Shown here piece by piece: positions 1 through 5,558 of a stretch of 27,392 nucleotides of DNA; positions within the stretch are counted from its first letter, which is position 1; the number at the start of each line of letters is the position of its first letter. The notes beneath the pieces are model-generated. The model searched no databases, was not told the origin of the DNA, and was given only the letters and a program-made list of their open reading frames with translations. The position numbers and the translations under genes were made by a program. Origin of the DNA: a virus. The stretch is from positions 1 to 27,392 of IMG/VR virus record IMGVR_UViG_3300035228_000218; one strand, given 5' to 3'.

Positions 1-123
1 GTTAATCAGTTTCTTGAGATCAGCGTCACTGATACTCGCTGTATGACAAATACCCTCAGCAAGAGCGATATTTGTCTCAAATTGGCGTGTGATGCGGATT
101 TTTGAAAGATCGGATTTGAACAT
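1..123 (-). CDS. Hypothetical protein, 3' end cut by window edge
   Basis: An open frame starts with ATG at 123 and runs without a stop to base 1, giving 41 residues that begin MFKSDLSKIRITRQFE. An AGGTGG Shine-Dalgarno-like sequence lies about 9 bases upstream of the ATG, and a good sigma70-type promoter (195-223) points at it, leaving a leader of about 65 bases. The visible part is hydrophilic, with no signal peptide or membrane segment. I do not recognise the family and only the N-terminus is visible, so no function is offered. An alternative minus-strand frame over 77-268 would read through the promoter and leader and is judged spurious. Confidence 0.6.
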   Translation of the reverse strand, partial: MFKSDLSKIRITRQFETNIALAEGICHTASISDADLKKLIN

Positions 124-131
124 TACGATTG

Positions 132-147
132 CCACCTACATGGGTGG
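132..147 (-). promoter_or_regulatory. Small leader hairpin covering the ribosome-binding site
   Basis: On the transcript (minus strand) CCACC (147-143) and GGTGG (136-132) can form a 5-bp GC-rich stem with a 6-base loop. The downstream arm is the AGGTGG Shine-Dalgarno-like sequence of the gene starting at 123, so the stem could mask it. The stem is short, and function is inferred only from position. Confidence 0.3.
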
Positions 148-194
148 GATTATAGAATGTGGAGTCTTTAGGGCGCTTCCTCTCCCATGAACCT

Positions 195-223
195 AATATA
201 CACCAGTTGGAGGTCTGTGTCAA
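195..223 (-). promoter_or_regulatory. Sigma70-type promoter (TTGACA-N17-TATATT)
   Basis: On the minus strand a perfect -35 box TTGACA (223-218) is followed after exactly 17 bases by TATATT (200-195), with a TG extension just upstream of the -10 box. It lies in the non-coding gap between the genes at 252-461 and 1-123 and points toward the latter. A second perfect TTGACA lies 21 bases further upstream (244-239). The match suggests use of host sigma70-type RNA polymerase, as expected for an early gene. Confidence 0.65.
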
Positions 224-251
224 CCCCCTAGTCCAGTCTGTCAACTGTACA

Positions 252-461
252 CTAGTTAATACATTCAACCCTTATCCGAATGCCTTGATGACCTTTTGAA
301 TCAACAAAGGGTTCGAGTGTTGGTCTCATGTTATCTTTCCAAGTCAATTCTGCCTCAAATAACTTTTGAGAAACAGTATAATTTGCTTTGGTATGATCTT
401 TAAAACCAGCAGTCCAAGACTTTTTTTTAATTCGCAGAGCGCAATGATGTCCTAGTCCCAT
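252..461 (-). CDS. Small hypothetical protein (69 aa)
   Basis: ATG at 461 follows the stop of the preceding gene (465-467) by three bases, and the frame ends at TAA 252-254, so it fits the tight packing of the cluster. The product is basic and hydrophilic with a KKK run near residues 12-14, and has no signal peptide or membrane segment. I do not recognise it. The lysine run is encoded by a stretch of eight A residues (421-428 on the plus strand reads as T), a tract prone to slippage, but the frame is intact. Support comes mainly from packing and strand consistency. Confidence 0.55.
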   Translation of the reverse strand: MGLGHHCALRIKKKSWTAGFKDHTKANYTVSQKLFEAELTWKDNMRPTLEPFVDSKGHQGIRIRVECIN

Positions 462-464
462 TTG

Positions 465-623
465 TTAACTGTCCCCAAAGATAGGATGGAGTTCTGTTTT
501 TGCATGTAATGTCATGTTGATGTGTTGCTCCCATGCAACAGCATCATCTAGATTATAAAATACCGCCTGTTGTTTCGCTTGACTCTTCTTCTTGTTCTTC
601 ATCCACACAACTGCATACTTCAT
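465..623 (-). CDS. Small hypothetical protein (52 aa), overlaps the upstream gene
   Basis: I start this gene at ATG 623 (MKYAVVWMKN) rather than at the upstream ATG 668, because the extra codons would only read the previous gene in another frame. The product has a short beta-like start, a lysine-rich stretch and a segment FYNLDDAVAWEQHI typical of small cyanophage proteins with a beta-then-helix layout. It overlaps the 3' end of the gene at 553-786 by 71 bases in another frame. No Shine-Dalgarno sequence is obvious, which suggests coupling to translation of the upstream gene. Function is unknown. Confidence 0.6.
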   Translation of the reverse strand: MKYAVVWMKNKKKSQAKQQAVFYNLDDAVAWEQHINMTLHAKTELHPIFGDS

Positions 624-786
624 TCCAATACTCACGAAAAACACATAAAGTTGACTGATAACGACCATGACGACATGATGGGTCAGGTCGATCTAGATAG
701 CAAATAGTGATATACTTATCACCAATAAAATCCACCCACCCCGTGGTGGTGCGGTATGTAACCATCATACCACGAGTAAATTTCAC
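553..786 (-). CDS. Small conserved cyanophage-type hypothetical protein (77 aa), GTG start
   Basis: The start is GTG at 786-784, overlapping the TGA of the upstream gene (GTGA junction), with a strong AGGAGG Shine-Dalgarno (799-794) seven bases before it. The N-terminal two thirds contain GWVDFIGDKYITIC followed by CVFREYWNEV, a pattern I associate with small conserved cyanophage proteins of unknown function. The fold suggested is a small beta-barrel-like domain. The C-terminal tail (about residues 60-77) is very acidic (EEQEEESSE) and is the part that overlaps the next gene in another frame, so the tail may be constrained by the overlap. No enzymatic motif is seen. Confidence 0.75.
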   Translation of the reverse strand: MKFTRGMMVTYRTTTGWVDFIGDKYITICYLDRPDPSCRHGRYQSTLCVFREYWNEVCSCVDEEQEEESSETTGGIL

Positions 787-799
787 TCGTCAACCTCCT
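772..799 (-). promoter_or_regulatory. Strong RBS plus hairpin at a GTGA stop/start junction
   Basis: AGGAGG at 799-794 is the best Shine-Dalgarno sequence in the window and decides the GTG start at 786. Immediately after it, ACGAGT (790-785) and ACTCGT (777-772) can pair as a perfect 6-bp stem with a 7-base loop; the stem includes the first two bases of the GTG and the loop the third. The overlap and hairpin suggest coupled translation of the two genes; the hairpin role is inference. Confidence 0.5.
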
Positions 800-983
800 C
801 AAATGGTTGACGATTCATGTTCTCTGCTTTAGGAAGACGGAACATCTCTTTGAGATCATTTAACTCACTCAATTGCTTTTGAAGACCATCAATTTGACGT
901 TGCAGAATTTGAAAGTTTGCATCATTGTTATTCTGCATCATCAAAATGTTGTTGATTGCTGATTTGAAATCTTCTTCGTTCAT
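783..983 (-). CDS. Small coiled-coil hypothetical protein (66 aa)
   Basis: ATG at 983 lies one base after the stop of the upstream gene (985-987), and its TGA overlaps the GTG of the next gene. Residues about 20-50 (NFQILQRQIDGLQKQLSELNDL) have heptad-like spacing of I, L and F, so this is likely a short coiled coil, possibly dimeric or an adaptor. It ends in an acidic tail. No catalytic motif, membrane segment or signal peptide is visible. The family is not recognised. Confidence 0.7.
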   Translation of the reverse strand: MNEEDFKSAINNILMMQNNNDANFQILQRQIDGLQKQLSELNDLKEMFRLPKAENMNRQPFEEVDE

Positions 984-984
984 T

Positions 985-1233
985 TTAGTAGCGGTCAGGA
1001 ATTTGGTGATCTAAGTTAAGAGCAGTGTTGCCAGTCATGTAGTCTCTAAGAGACATAGCACGACAATATGCTTTCTTGTGGTATTCTATCACATCATCGA
1101 CGCCAGATAACATCTCTTCATGCGCTTGTCGTGCTGATACTTTATCATCGTTGAGATAATCATCGATCGCATTTTGCATACGATCTTTGCGCTGCTTTGA
1201 ATACTCATGTGCCCAGTTGATTTCAGTTGTCAT
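985..1233 (-). CDS. Small hypothetical protein (82 aa)
   Basis: I place the start at ATG 1233 (MTTEINWAHEYSK), which overlaps the end of the upstream gene by 11 bases. A longer frame from about 1278 would add 15 residues that only read the upstream gene out of frame. The protein appears mainly alpha-helical and rich in charged residues, with an internal stretch of helices around QNAIDDYLNDDK and EEMLSGVDDVIEYHKKAY. It has one cysteine and no recognisable domain. It belongs to the run of small, overlapping hypothetical genes. Confidence 0.65.
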   Translation of the reverse strand: MTTEINWAHEYSKQRKDRMQNAIDDYLNDDKVSARQAHEEMLSGVDDVIEYHKKAYCRAMSLRDYMTGNTALNLDHQIPDRY

Positions 1234-1420
1234 TAAAGTCTTCGTTGCGACGTTTGTCAAGATACTCAATAATTTCACTACGCCATTCTAATAATTCGTG
1301 ATAGCATTCCTGATCGTGTGCGTCCTGACGTAGCTGATAGTCTGGTTTGAGAACACTCTCGTAAAAGATATAGAACGCATCTTTACGTTTCTCGTGTTTC
1401 GTGGTGCTGTTCCAATCCAT
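1223..1420 (-). CDS. Small hypothetical protein (65 aa)
   Basis: ATG at 1420 lies about 24 bases downstream of a near-consensus -10 box (1449-1444), so this is likely the first gene of the unit made from that promoter. The product is helical and highly charged, with aromatic and acidic stretches (DAFYIFYESVLKP, ECYHELLEWRSEIIEYL). No Shine-Dalgarno sequence is evident upstream. The 3' end overlaps the next gene by 11 bases. No domain is recognised. Confidence 0.65.
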   Translation of the reverse strand: MDWNSTTKHEKRKDAFYIFYESVLKPDYQLRQDAHDQECYHELLEWRSEIIEYLDKRRNEDFNDN

Positions 1421-1443
1421 GTGGTAGAAGCGTTATAGGAGAT

Positions 1444-1472
1444 ATTGTAGCATGGTTATTCGATTTGGTCAA
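1444..1472 (-). promoter_or_regulatory. Sigma70-type promoter (TTGACC-N17-TACAAT)
   Basis: On the minus strand TTGACC (1472-1467) and TACAAT (1449-1444) are separated by exactly 17 bases, each one mismatch from consensus. The -10 box is in the short gap after the gene at 1456-1680, while the -35 box is inside its last codons. It points to the genes from 1420 downward. Confidence 0.65.
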
Positions 1473-1680
1473 CCGATTCGATATCACACACTGGCACCTC
1501 ATGCTCGCCACCAATGATGTACCAGTGCATTAACTGTCCATGATATTCTGGATGAGCAGCATATTCTGTAGTATACTCACGTTTGCCACAATACAGCAGT
1601 TCAGATTCATGGATGCTGTTATCTCGTAACATTGCTTGAAGTTGCATATGTTGCAACTCTATCTGATCAGGAACTTTCAT
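1456..1680 (-). CDS. Small hypothetical protein (74 aa)
   Basis: Two ATG starts are possible, 1707 and 1680. I favour 1680 (MKVPDQIELQHMQLQ) because a promoter-like -10 box (1708-1703) overlaps the upstream ATG, which would leave it off the transcript. If the gene is read from an upstream late message, 1707 (83 aa) remains possible. The N-terminal part is helical and glutamine/methionine rich; the C-terminal part has ELLYCGKREYTTEY and HWYIIGGEHEVPVC, likely a small beta fold. The two cysteines are spaced across this fold. No known family is recognised. Confidence 0.6.
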   Translation of the reverse strand: MKVPDQIELQHMQLQAMLRDNSIHESELLYCGKREYTTEYAAHPEYHGQLMHWYIIGGEHEVPVCDIESVDQIE

Positions 1681-1702
1681 GTGGTTCGATGGACGCTCCA
1701 CT

Positions 1703-1732
1703 ACCATAGCACAGGTGTCAACCCACTGTCAA
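1703..1732 (-). promoter_or_regulatory. Putative sigma70-type promoter with duplicated TTGACA
   Basis: TTGACA (1732-1727) is followed after 18 bases by TATGGT (1708-1703), a weaker -10 box. A second perfect TTGACA (1721-1716) sits within the spacer, 11 bases downstream of the first. The site spans the 3' end of the gene at 1718-2581 and the short gap, pointing to the small-gene cluster. Less certain than the promoters at 195-223 and 1444-1472 because of the -10 box. Confidence 0.45.
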
Positions 1733-2581
1733 GTCATCAAATTCAGTAATCTTAACATGCCTCATGAACATGTCTACCAATTCTCCCTCTGCAGAAACAA
1801 TAAAGTCGATAGCAAATATACTTCTGTTAACACAAGTTTGATCAATGAATTGCTTTTGTTCTTCGCTGATTAGATCCGCTGATAACAATTTGTCAAGCAT
1901 GAGATTCTTTCTCAGTGGATTATCACACGTTTCATTCCATAACTTAGTCGTAGGATCACGCAGTAGTGTAACTGTAGGCATAAAAGGTTTGAAAGTATAT
2001 CTTAGGTCAGTAGAACCGTAGAATGTATCAATCTCACCCTTACAATCTCCTTTATATTTTTTGCAGAACTCATTGATATCATTTAATTTTTTATTCTGTG
2101 CATACTCTGCGAGATTATATCCAGGATCAAAGATCCTCATCCCAGTATAATTAGCATCTTTATCGTAATGAACACCAAGAATGTCAGTCTCTACATCCTC
2201 TGTTGCATCAGTTAATCTATCGATAGTAGTTTTACATGTATCCAGAGATTTAAATGCACAAAAGTTGACAAAATACTTCCAGATGCTTTCATTTGCAAAT
2301 CGAGTATACTTTATTGGATTTACCAAGTAGTAAGACTTTACTTCCGAGTCAACATATTCAATGCTAACAACTTTGTTATCATCATGTAGAGGTACTGATG
2401 CATTAGGAAATCTAAATTGCATAAACCTGTTAAGTTTAGCAGTGATGTTAGCATCAAAGTTAGGCAAATAAGAAGAATCTTTTAATCCAGTATATCTCCA
2501 TGGCATCCTTTCATATGTTGAAACATACTCAAAGCTGTTGAGATTATACTTATCCGCCTTGTAAAAAGTATCAGAAAACAT
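1718..2581 (-). CDS. Hypothetical protein (287 aa)
   Basis: ATG at 2581 starts one base after the stop of the upstream gene. The protein is soluble, tyrosine-, asparagine- and aspartate-rich, with at least six cysteines spread across the middle and C-terminal parts, but no CxxC pair arrangement that would mark a zinc finger. It has no signal peptide, membrane segment or catalytic motif I can identify. It has the AT-rich composition of the fibre block and lies at the end of the fibre/dioxygenase operon, so it may be co-expressed with the virion genes as a structural or fibre-accessory protein. This is inference from position only. Confidence 0.75.
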   Translation of the reverse strand: MFSDTFYKADKYNLNSFEYVSTYERMPWRYTGLKDSSYLPNFDANITAKLNRFMQFRFPNASVPLHDDNKVVSIEYVDSEVKSYYLVNPIKYTRFANESIWKYFVNFCAFKSLDTCKTTIDRLTDATEDVETDILGVHYDKDANYTGMRIFDPGYNLAEYAQNKKLNDINEFCKKYKGDCKGEIDTFYGSTDLRYTFKPFMPTVTLLRDPTTKLWNETCDNPLRKNLMLDKLLSADLISEEQKQFIDQTCVNRSIFAIDFIVSAEGELVDMFMRHVKITEFDDLTVG

Positions 2582-2582
2582 T

Positions 2583-2927
2583 TTAGTTAGATAAAATTGT
2601 TTGACCTAGTTCATTATATAATGTGAAGTGAATGTAGTTTTCAGGAATCGCACAAGATTCTTGACTGCCTGGAAAACTAGTCTCCAAAAATTCAATGGTA
2701 TCTTCAAGATTATCCACTTCAACAAAAACAAATTCTGAGTTTTGTAGAGATGCAAACATATCTGCTGGTAAGATGTCTTTATACAGTTGATATGAAGTGT
2801 TGATAGCATCTACATCAGAACTATTATTCCAACCATGAGATCTTAAATAAATTACACATTTACCCTTAGCAATAGCATATCGCTCAATAAAAGTGTCAAA
2901 ATAAAATACTTCGTAGTCTGAGTTCAT
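2583..2927 (-). CDS. Hypothetical protein (114 aa), translationally coupled to a dioxygenase
   Basis: The ATG (2927-2925) overlaps the TGA of the upstream dioxygenase gene (2926-2924) as ATGA, typical of coupled translation. The product has the layout of a small alpha/beta protein: EFVFVEVDNLEDTIEFLETSFPGSQ followed by YIHFTLYNELGQ near the C-terminus. This resembles small conserved cyanophage proteins of unknown function that I cannot name. No signal peptide, membrane segment or catalytic motif is apparent. Its coupling suggests a job linked to the dioxygenases or to the fibre genes upstream. Confidence 0.75.
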   Translation of the reverse strand: MNSDYEVFYFDTFIERYAIAKGKCVIYLRSHGWNNSSDVDAINTSYQLYKDILPADMFASLQNSEFVFVEVDNLEDTIEFLETSFPGSQESCAIPENYIHFTLYNELGQTILSN

Positions 2928-3448
2928 GAGTCTTTAAGTAGTAGTTTCCAAGCAATAGTGATACGTAGTCCAGCATATGATCTAGACGTAGGTTCTGCAG
3001 CATGTGGGATTATTCCGGGAAATAATATTGCCGCATTTGGTTTAGGAATATGAAAATATGTATCCTCTCCTAAATCAAATGCTGTTTTGCCTCCCCACTC
3101 TAATCTCCACATATCATTAGCGTAAAAAAGAAATGTTCTTCCTCTCTCATCATGCCAATCTTGATGAAAAGAACCTTGTGTGCCATAAGTATGACCATTG
3201 GCATACACATCATATAGTTCATAATGTTGTTGAGTCTTTTCCTCAATGATATTTAGAAGGTATTCTGAAAAGAAGTTATTGTCCTTAAAGTCTATGCGCC
3301 AAAAAGGCAAACCACGACGCTTATCTCCCTCAACATATGATCCATGACCAAAGTACCAATTAGGACCATGTACAAATGAAAGTATTTTCTTATAGTCTTC
3401 ATGCGAAAACATATCATTATAATTTACAATATCACTAGAACTATACAT
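2924..3448 (-). CDS. 2-oxoglutarate/Fe(II)-dependent dioxygenase (174 aa)
   Basis: The double-stranded beta-helix signature is present: HQD at residues 95-97 (the HxD iron ligands), then the distal His149 in FPGIIPHAAEP and Arg162 in LRITIAW for binding 2-oxoglutarate. The layout, with an N-terminal helix segment and FLFYANDMWRLEWGG between the HxD motif and the distal histidine, matches Fe2OG oxygenases of the prolyl-4-hydroxylase type. The substrate cannot be read from sequence. I start at ATG 3448, which overlaps the upstream gene by eight bases; a TTG at 3469 would add seven residues. It lies in a run with two more dioxygenases downstream of the fibre genes, and is likely a cytoplasmic hydroxylase made late in infection. 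Confidence 0.88.
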   Translation of the reverse strand: MYSSSDIVNYNDMFSHEDYKKILSFVHGPNWYFGHGSYVEGDKRRGLPFWRIDFKDNNFFSEYLLNIIEEKTQQHYELYDVYANGHTYGTQGSFHQDWHDERGRTFLFYANDMWRLEWGGKTAFDLGEDTYFHIPKPNAAILFPGIIPHAAEPTSRSYAGLRITIAWKLLLKDS

Positions 3449-3926
3449 GACATTCAATCCAACAAACAAAGACGTTTCTTCGACCAGCAGTTACTTCATT
3501 TACTCTATGAAGTAGATTACCTGAGTATATAATTGCTTTGCCTTTTGATAATTTAATACTATTAGTATTCTCTATCACCAATTCACCACCTTCATACTCA
3601 TCACTAAGGAAGCATGTCATACTATAATCTGGTCGGACACCACCACATGGATTAGAATCATAATGATCTCCATACCGTCCACCTACACCATACTTGACAA
3701 AGTATACTTGTGATATCTCTTTTATCTTGATGGGAAGATTAGATCTTGATATAATATCACGACAATATAAATTTAACTCCAGATTGCCTGGTCCATCATA
3801 TACTGTTTCACATACTTTACGAGCAGTAGGATTACTTACTTTACCATTATCAAACGTGAGGTAATTAAAATACTCATTAATAAAATTCAATTGCTCATCA
3901 TTTAGTAAATCAATTTCACAAATCAT
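3441..3926 (-). CDS. 2-oxoglutarate/Fe(II)-dependent dioxygenase, PiuC/PKHD-like (161 aa)
   Basis: A compact Fe2OG oxygenase. The iron ligands are His88 and Asp90 (DHYDSN) and the distal His140 (NLLHRVNEV); Arg150 in the following TAGRRNVF segment is placed to bind 2-oxoglutarate. The order HRVxxVTxGxR before a tryptophan-containing final strand is typical of the PiuC/PKHX branch. The FLSDEYEGGELVI stretch is also characteristic of that branch. The gene starts directly after the TAA of the upstream gene with a GAGGA Shine-Dalgarno. The catalytic set is complete, so it should be active; the substrate is unknown. Cyanomyoviruses commonly encode such enzymes. Confidence 0.92.
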   Translation of the reverse strand: MICEIDLLNDEQLNFINEYFNYLTFDNGKVSNPTARKVCETVYDGPGNLELNLYCRDIISRSNLPIKIKEISQVYFVKYGVGGRYGDHYDSNPCGGVRPDYSMTCFLSDEYEGGELVIENTNSIKLSKGKAIIYSGNLLHRVNEVTAGRRNVFVCWIECHV

Positions 3927-4880
3927 TTATTCCTCAGATACCAAATCAGAATCATTAACATAATATAGACTCCAATCAATAGGAACTATATCTTCAACAT
4001 TTAATAGTTTCATAATTTCAAGAACCGACTCTTTGACTTTCTTATGTTGAGTTCTGTATTGACCAGAGAAATTATACATGTTTTGTTCTCTGCTTTTAAC
4101 AAAGTCAGAAGAAGCACCATAATCATGCTTGACCCACTGTTTTGGATCGTTAACATCCATAAATGCAGGTGCATCAGTTACTTTATCTTCCAGTTTTCCA
4201 CCAGGGTAAATTGTTCTATAAATTTTAGGGTCTACAGGATACTTAATATCATAAGTATACTTAAAGAATGCTAAATTGTCATCAAAGTCTTCTGGACTTT
4301 TAAGAATGGAATTTCTAATATATCCTCTCCATGCAATCCACTCATCTTTCTGACCTTCATAATGATCTTCTACATCTGGTAAAATTCTCCAATCACTCAT
4401 AGACAAGAGATCATTCTTTTGTCTCTTTGCCTTCATATATCTCTGTTGAAAATACTGAGTAGAGTCATCAATTTTATCAATTTGTTCATAAATTTTTTCT
4501 TCCCTCACTACTAAAATAGATTCGTAAAATGTTTTAAACTTTTCGTTTAACTCTGCTGCCTGTTCTTTAGTAGCACTCTTGAATTGATATGTAGCCCAAT
4601 AGTTAGCGCCTGTAGAAAAATCATGCTTCAACTTTCTACGCTGACATCTATACAAACCATTGTTAAAATACTGGAAGTGATCTAATTGATCCTTCTCACT
4701 ATGCCAAAAAGGATCAATAACCCTCTCTAAAAATCTTTCTTTTAATGTGGCATCTAACTTGACGCGCTTTACTGCAGATTGACCATTGCCTTGAAGGTCA
4801 ACCGCAACATCAGGATTGAATAGAATATTATCGCTGAGTAAATCAACGTCTAATACTGAAATTTGTACAGATTCTGCCAT
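3927..4880 (-). CDS. Protein with phage tail-assembly-chaperone-like motif (317 aa)
   Basis: Residues about 151-190 contain SDWRILPDVE followed by QKDEWIAWRGYIRN. This matches the short Phage_tail_APC motif (DW..LPD......K..W..YR..LR) found in tail-fibre assembly and tail assembly chaperone-like proteins. The rest is hydrophilic and helical, with no signal peptide or membrane segment, and is much longer than the isolated motif, so the whole is not a standard small chaperone. It has a good AAGGAG ribosome-binding site at the ATG 4880 and lies between dioxygenase genes downstream of the fibre genes. A role in fibre maturation or as a virion component is inferred; the motif match is by eye. Confidence 0.75.
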   Translation of the reverse strand: MAESVQISVLDVDLLSDNILFNPDVAVDLQGNGQSAVKRVKLDATLKERFLERVIDPFWHSEKDQLDHFQYFNNGLYRCQRRKLKHDFSTGANYWATYQFKSATKEQAAELNEKFKTFYESILVVREEKIYEQIDKIDDSTQYFQQRYMKAKRQKNDLLSMSDWRILPDVEDHYEGQKDEWIAWRGYIRNSILKSPEDFDDNLAFFKYTYDIKYPVDPKIYRTIYPGGKLEDKVTDAPAFMDVNDPKQWVKHDYGASSDFVKSREQNMYNFSGQYRTQHKKVKESVLEIMKLLNVEDIVPIDWSLYYVNDSDLVSEE

Positions 4881-4888
4881 GGGTCTCC

Positions 4889-5551
4889 TTATTGAGCTTT
4901 AATATACCATCCTGTCAAGATGTATTTATTCTTAGTAAAGACTGTATTGCCTTTATGAGTATGTGTGTAACCAGCAGGCCACATAACAACTGTGCCAGCA
5001 GTAGGTCTAATTCTTCTCTTTTGGTAAAGAAATTCAGTTTCTGCCTCACCTTCTGGCATGTCATTCAAATAAATCATCCATACTATTTCACGCATAGCAT
5101 GTTGAATGCCAGTGTTTTCATAATGCCATAAATGATAACCACCACCCGGAGGAGTTATCTGTGCTTTAATATCAGTTGAAATCAAAGGAATTCTTGCAAG
5201 AGCACCATAGTGTGATGTATAATGCGAAATACATGAATTTAAAACTGCCTGTACCTCAATCTCAAGATTTCTATTAGCGTAATTTAAGCAAAATGCAAAA
5301 TCTTTTCTATTTAATTCACCACCATAAATTTCTTTAGACTTATAAACAGGTGCATCATCACATGATTCGTTATCCAAGTAATTACTTGGATACGAACCCG
5401 TATCTAGGACATGATCACTGTACTTAATAATTCTATTACACAATGGTTGTGGAACGAAATTTTCCCAAACAGCAACAAAATCATTGAACTCGGACTTGGT
5501 GAAATCACCTTTCTCCATTAACTCTAATGGACGATATGGTTCAACTGCCAT
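4889..5551 (-). CDS. 2-oxoglutarate/Fe(II)-dependent dioxygenase, HxE variant (220 aa)
   Basis: The core has PPGGGYHLWHYENTG, where His143-Tyr-Glu145 forms an HxE version of the usual HxD iron motif. The distal histidine is in GYTHTHKGN (His197 or His199), followed by KYILTGWY, where Lys209 is in the position that normally binds 2-oxoglutarate. YLNDMPEGEAETEF before the distal histidine is the usual strand of this fold. The protein is longer than the other two dioxygenases because of an N-terminal helical segment. ATG 5551 is seven bases after the stop of the large collar fibre gene. Substrate unknown; the position suggests a fibre or host-surface target. Confidence 0.9.
   Translation of the reverse strand: MAVEPYRPLELMEKGDFTKSEFNDFVAVWENFVPQPLCNRIIKYSDHVLDTGSYPSNYLDNESCDDAPVYKSKEIYGGELNRKDFAFCLNYANRNLEIEVQAVLNSCISHYTSHYGALARIPLISTDIKAQITPPGGGYHLWHYENTGIQHAMREIVWMIYLNDMPEGEAETEFLYQKRRIRPTAGTVVMWPAGYTHTHKGNTVFTKNKYILTGWYIKAQ
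4923..4930 (-). promoter_or_regulatory. Putative T4-type late promoter (AATAAATA)
   Basis: On the minus strand AATAAATA fits the NATAAATA late-promoter consensus reported for T4-like cyanophages. It lies in the last codons of the dioxygenase gene, 43-50 bases upstream of ATG 4880. It may give the chaperone-like gene and the genes after it their own late start. A single box in AT-rich DNA can occur by chance. Confidence 0.45.
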
Positions 5552-5558
5552 AATAAAA

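Noticed and set aside
149-154. TATAAT at 149-154 as the -10 box of the 1-123 gene
   Set aside because: No -35-like hexamer is at 16-18 bases upstream (GC-rich AGCGCC there); the 195-223 promoter is much better.
77-268. 63-codon minus-strand frame beginning near 268
   Set aside because: It runs through a strong promoter, a leader hairpin and the start of the gene at 1-123, in a different frame, and has an unlikely composition; the frame 1-123 fits the promoter and RBS better.
421-428. A8 tract in the 69-aa gene as a programmed -1 frameshift site
   Set aside because: The slippery A AAA AAG is in frame, but the -1 product (about 25 hydrophobic residues before a stop) does not resemble a domain, and no stimulating hairpin is evident.
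3449-3469. Longer dioxygenase start at TTG 3469
   Set aside because: ATG 3448 gives a natural start with a short eight-base overlap; TTG adds residues not needed by the fold and has a weak ribosome-binding site.
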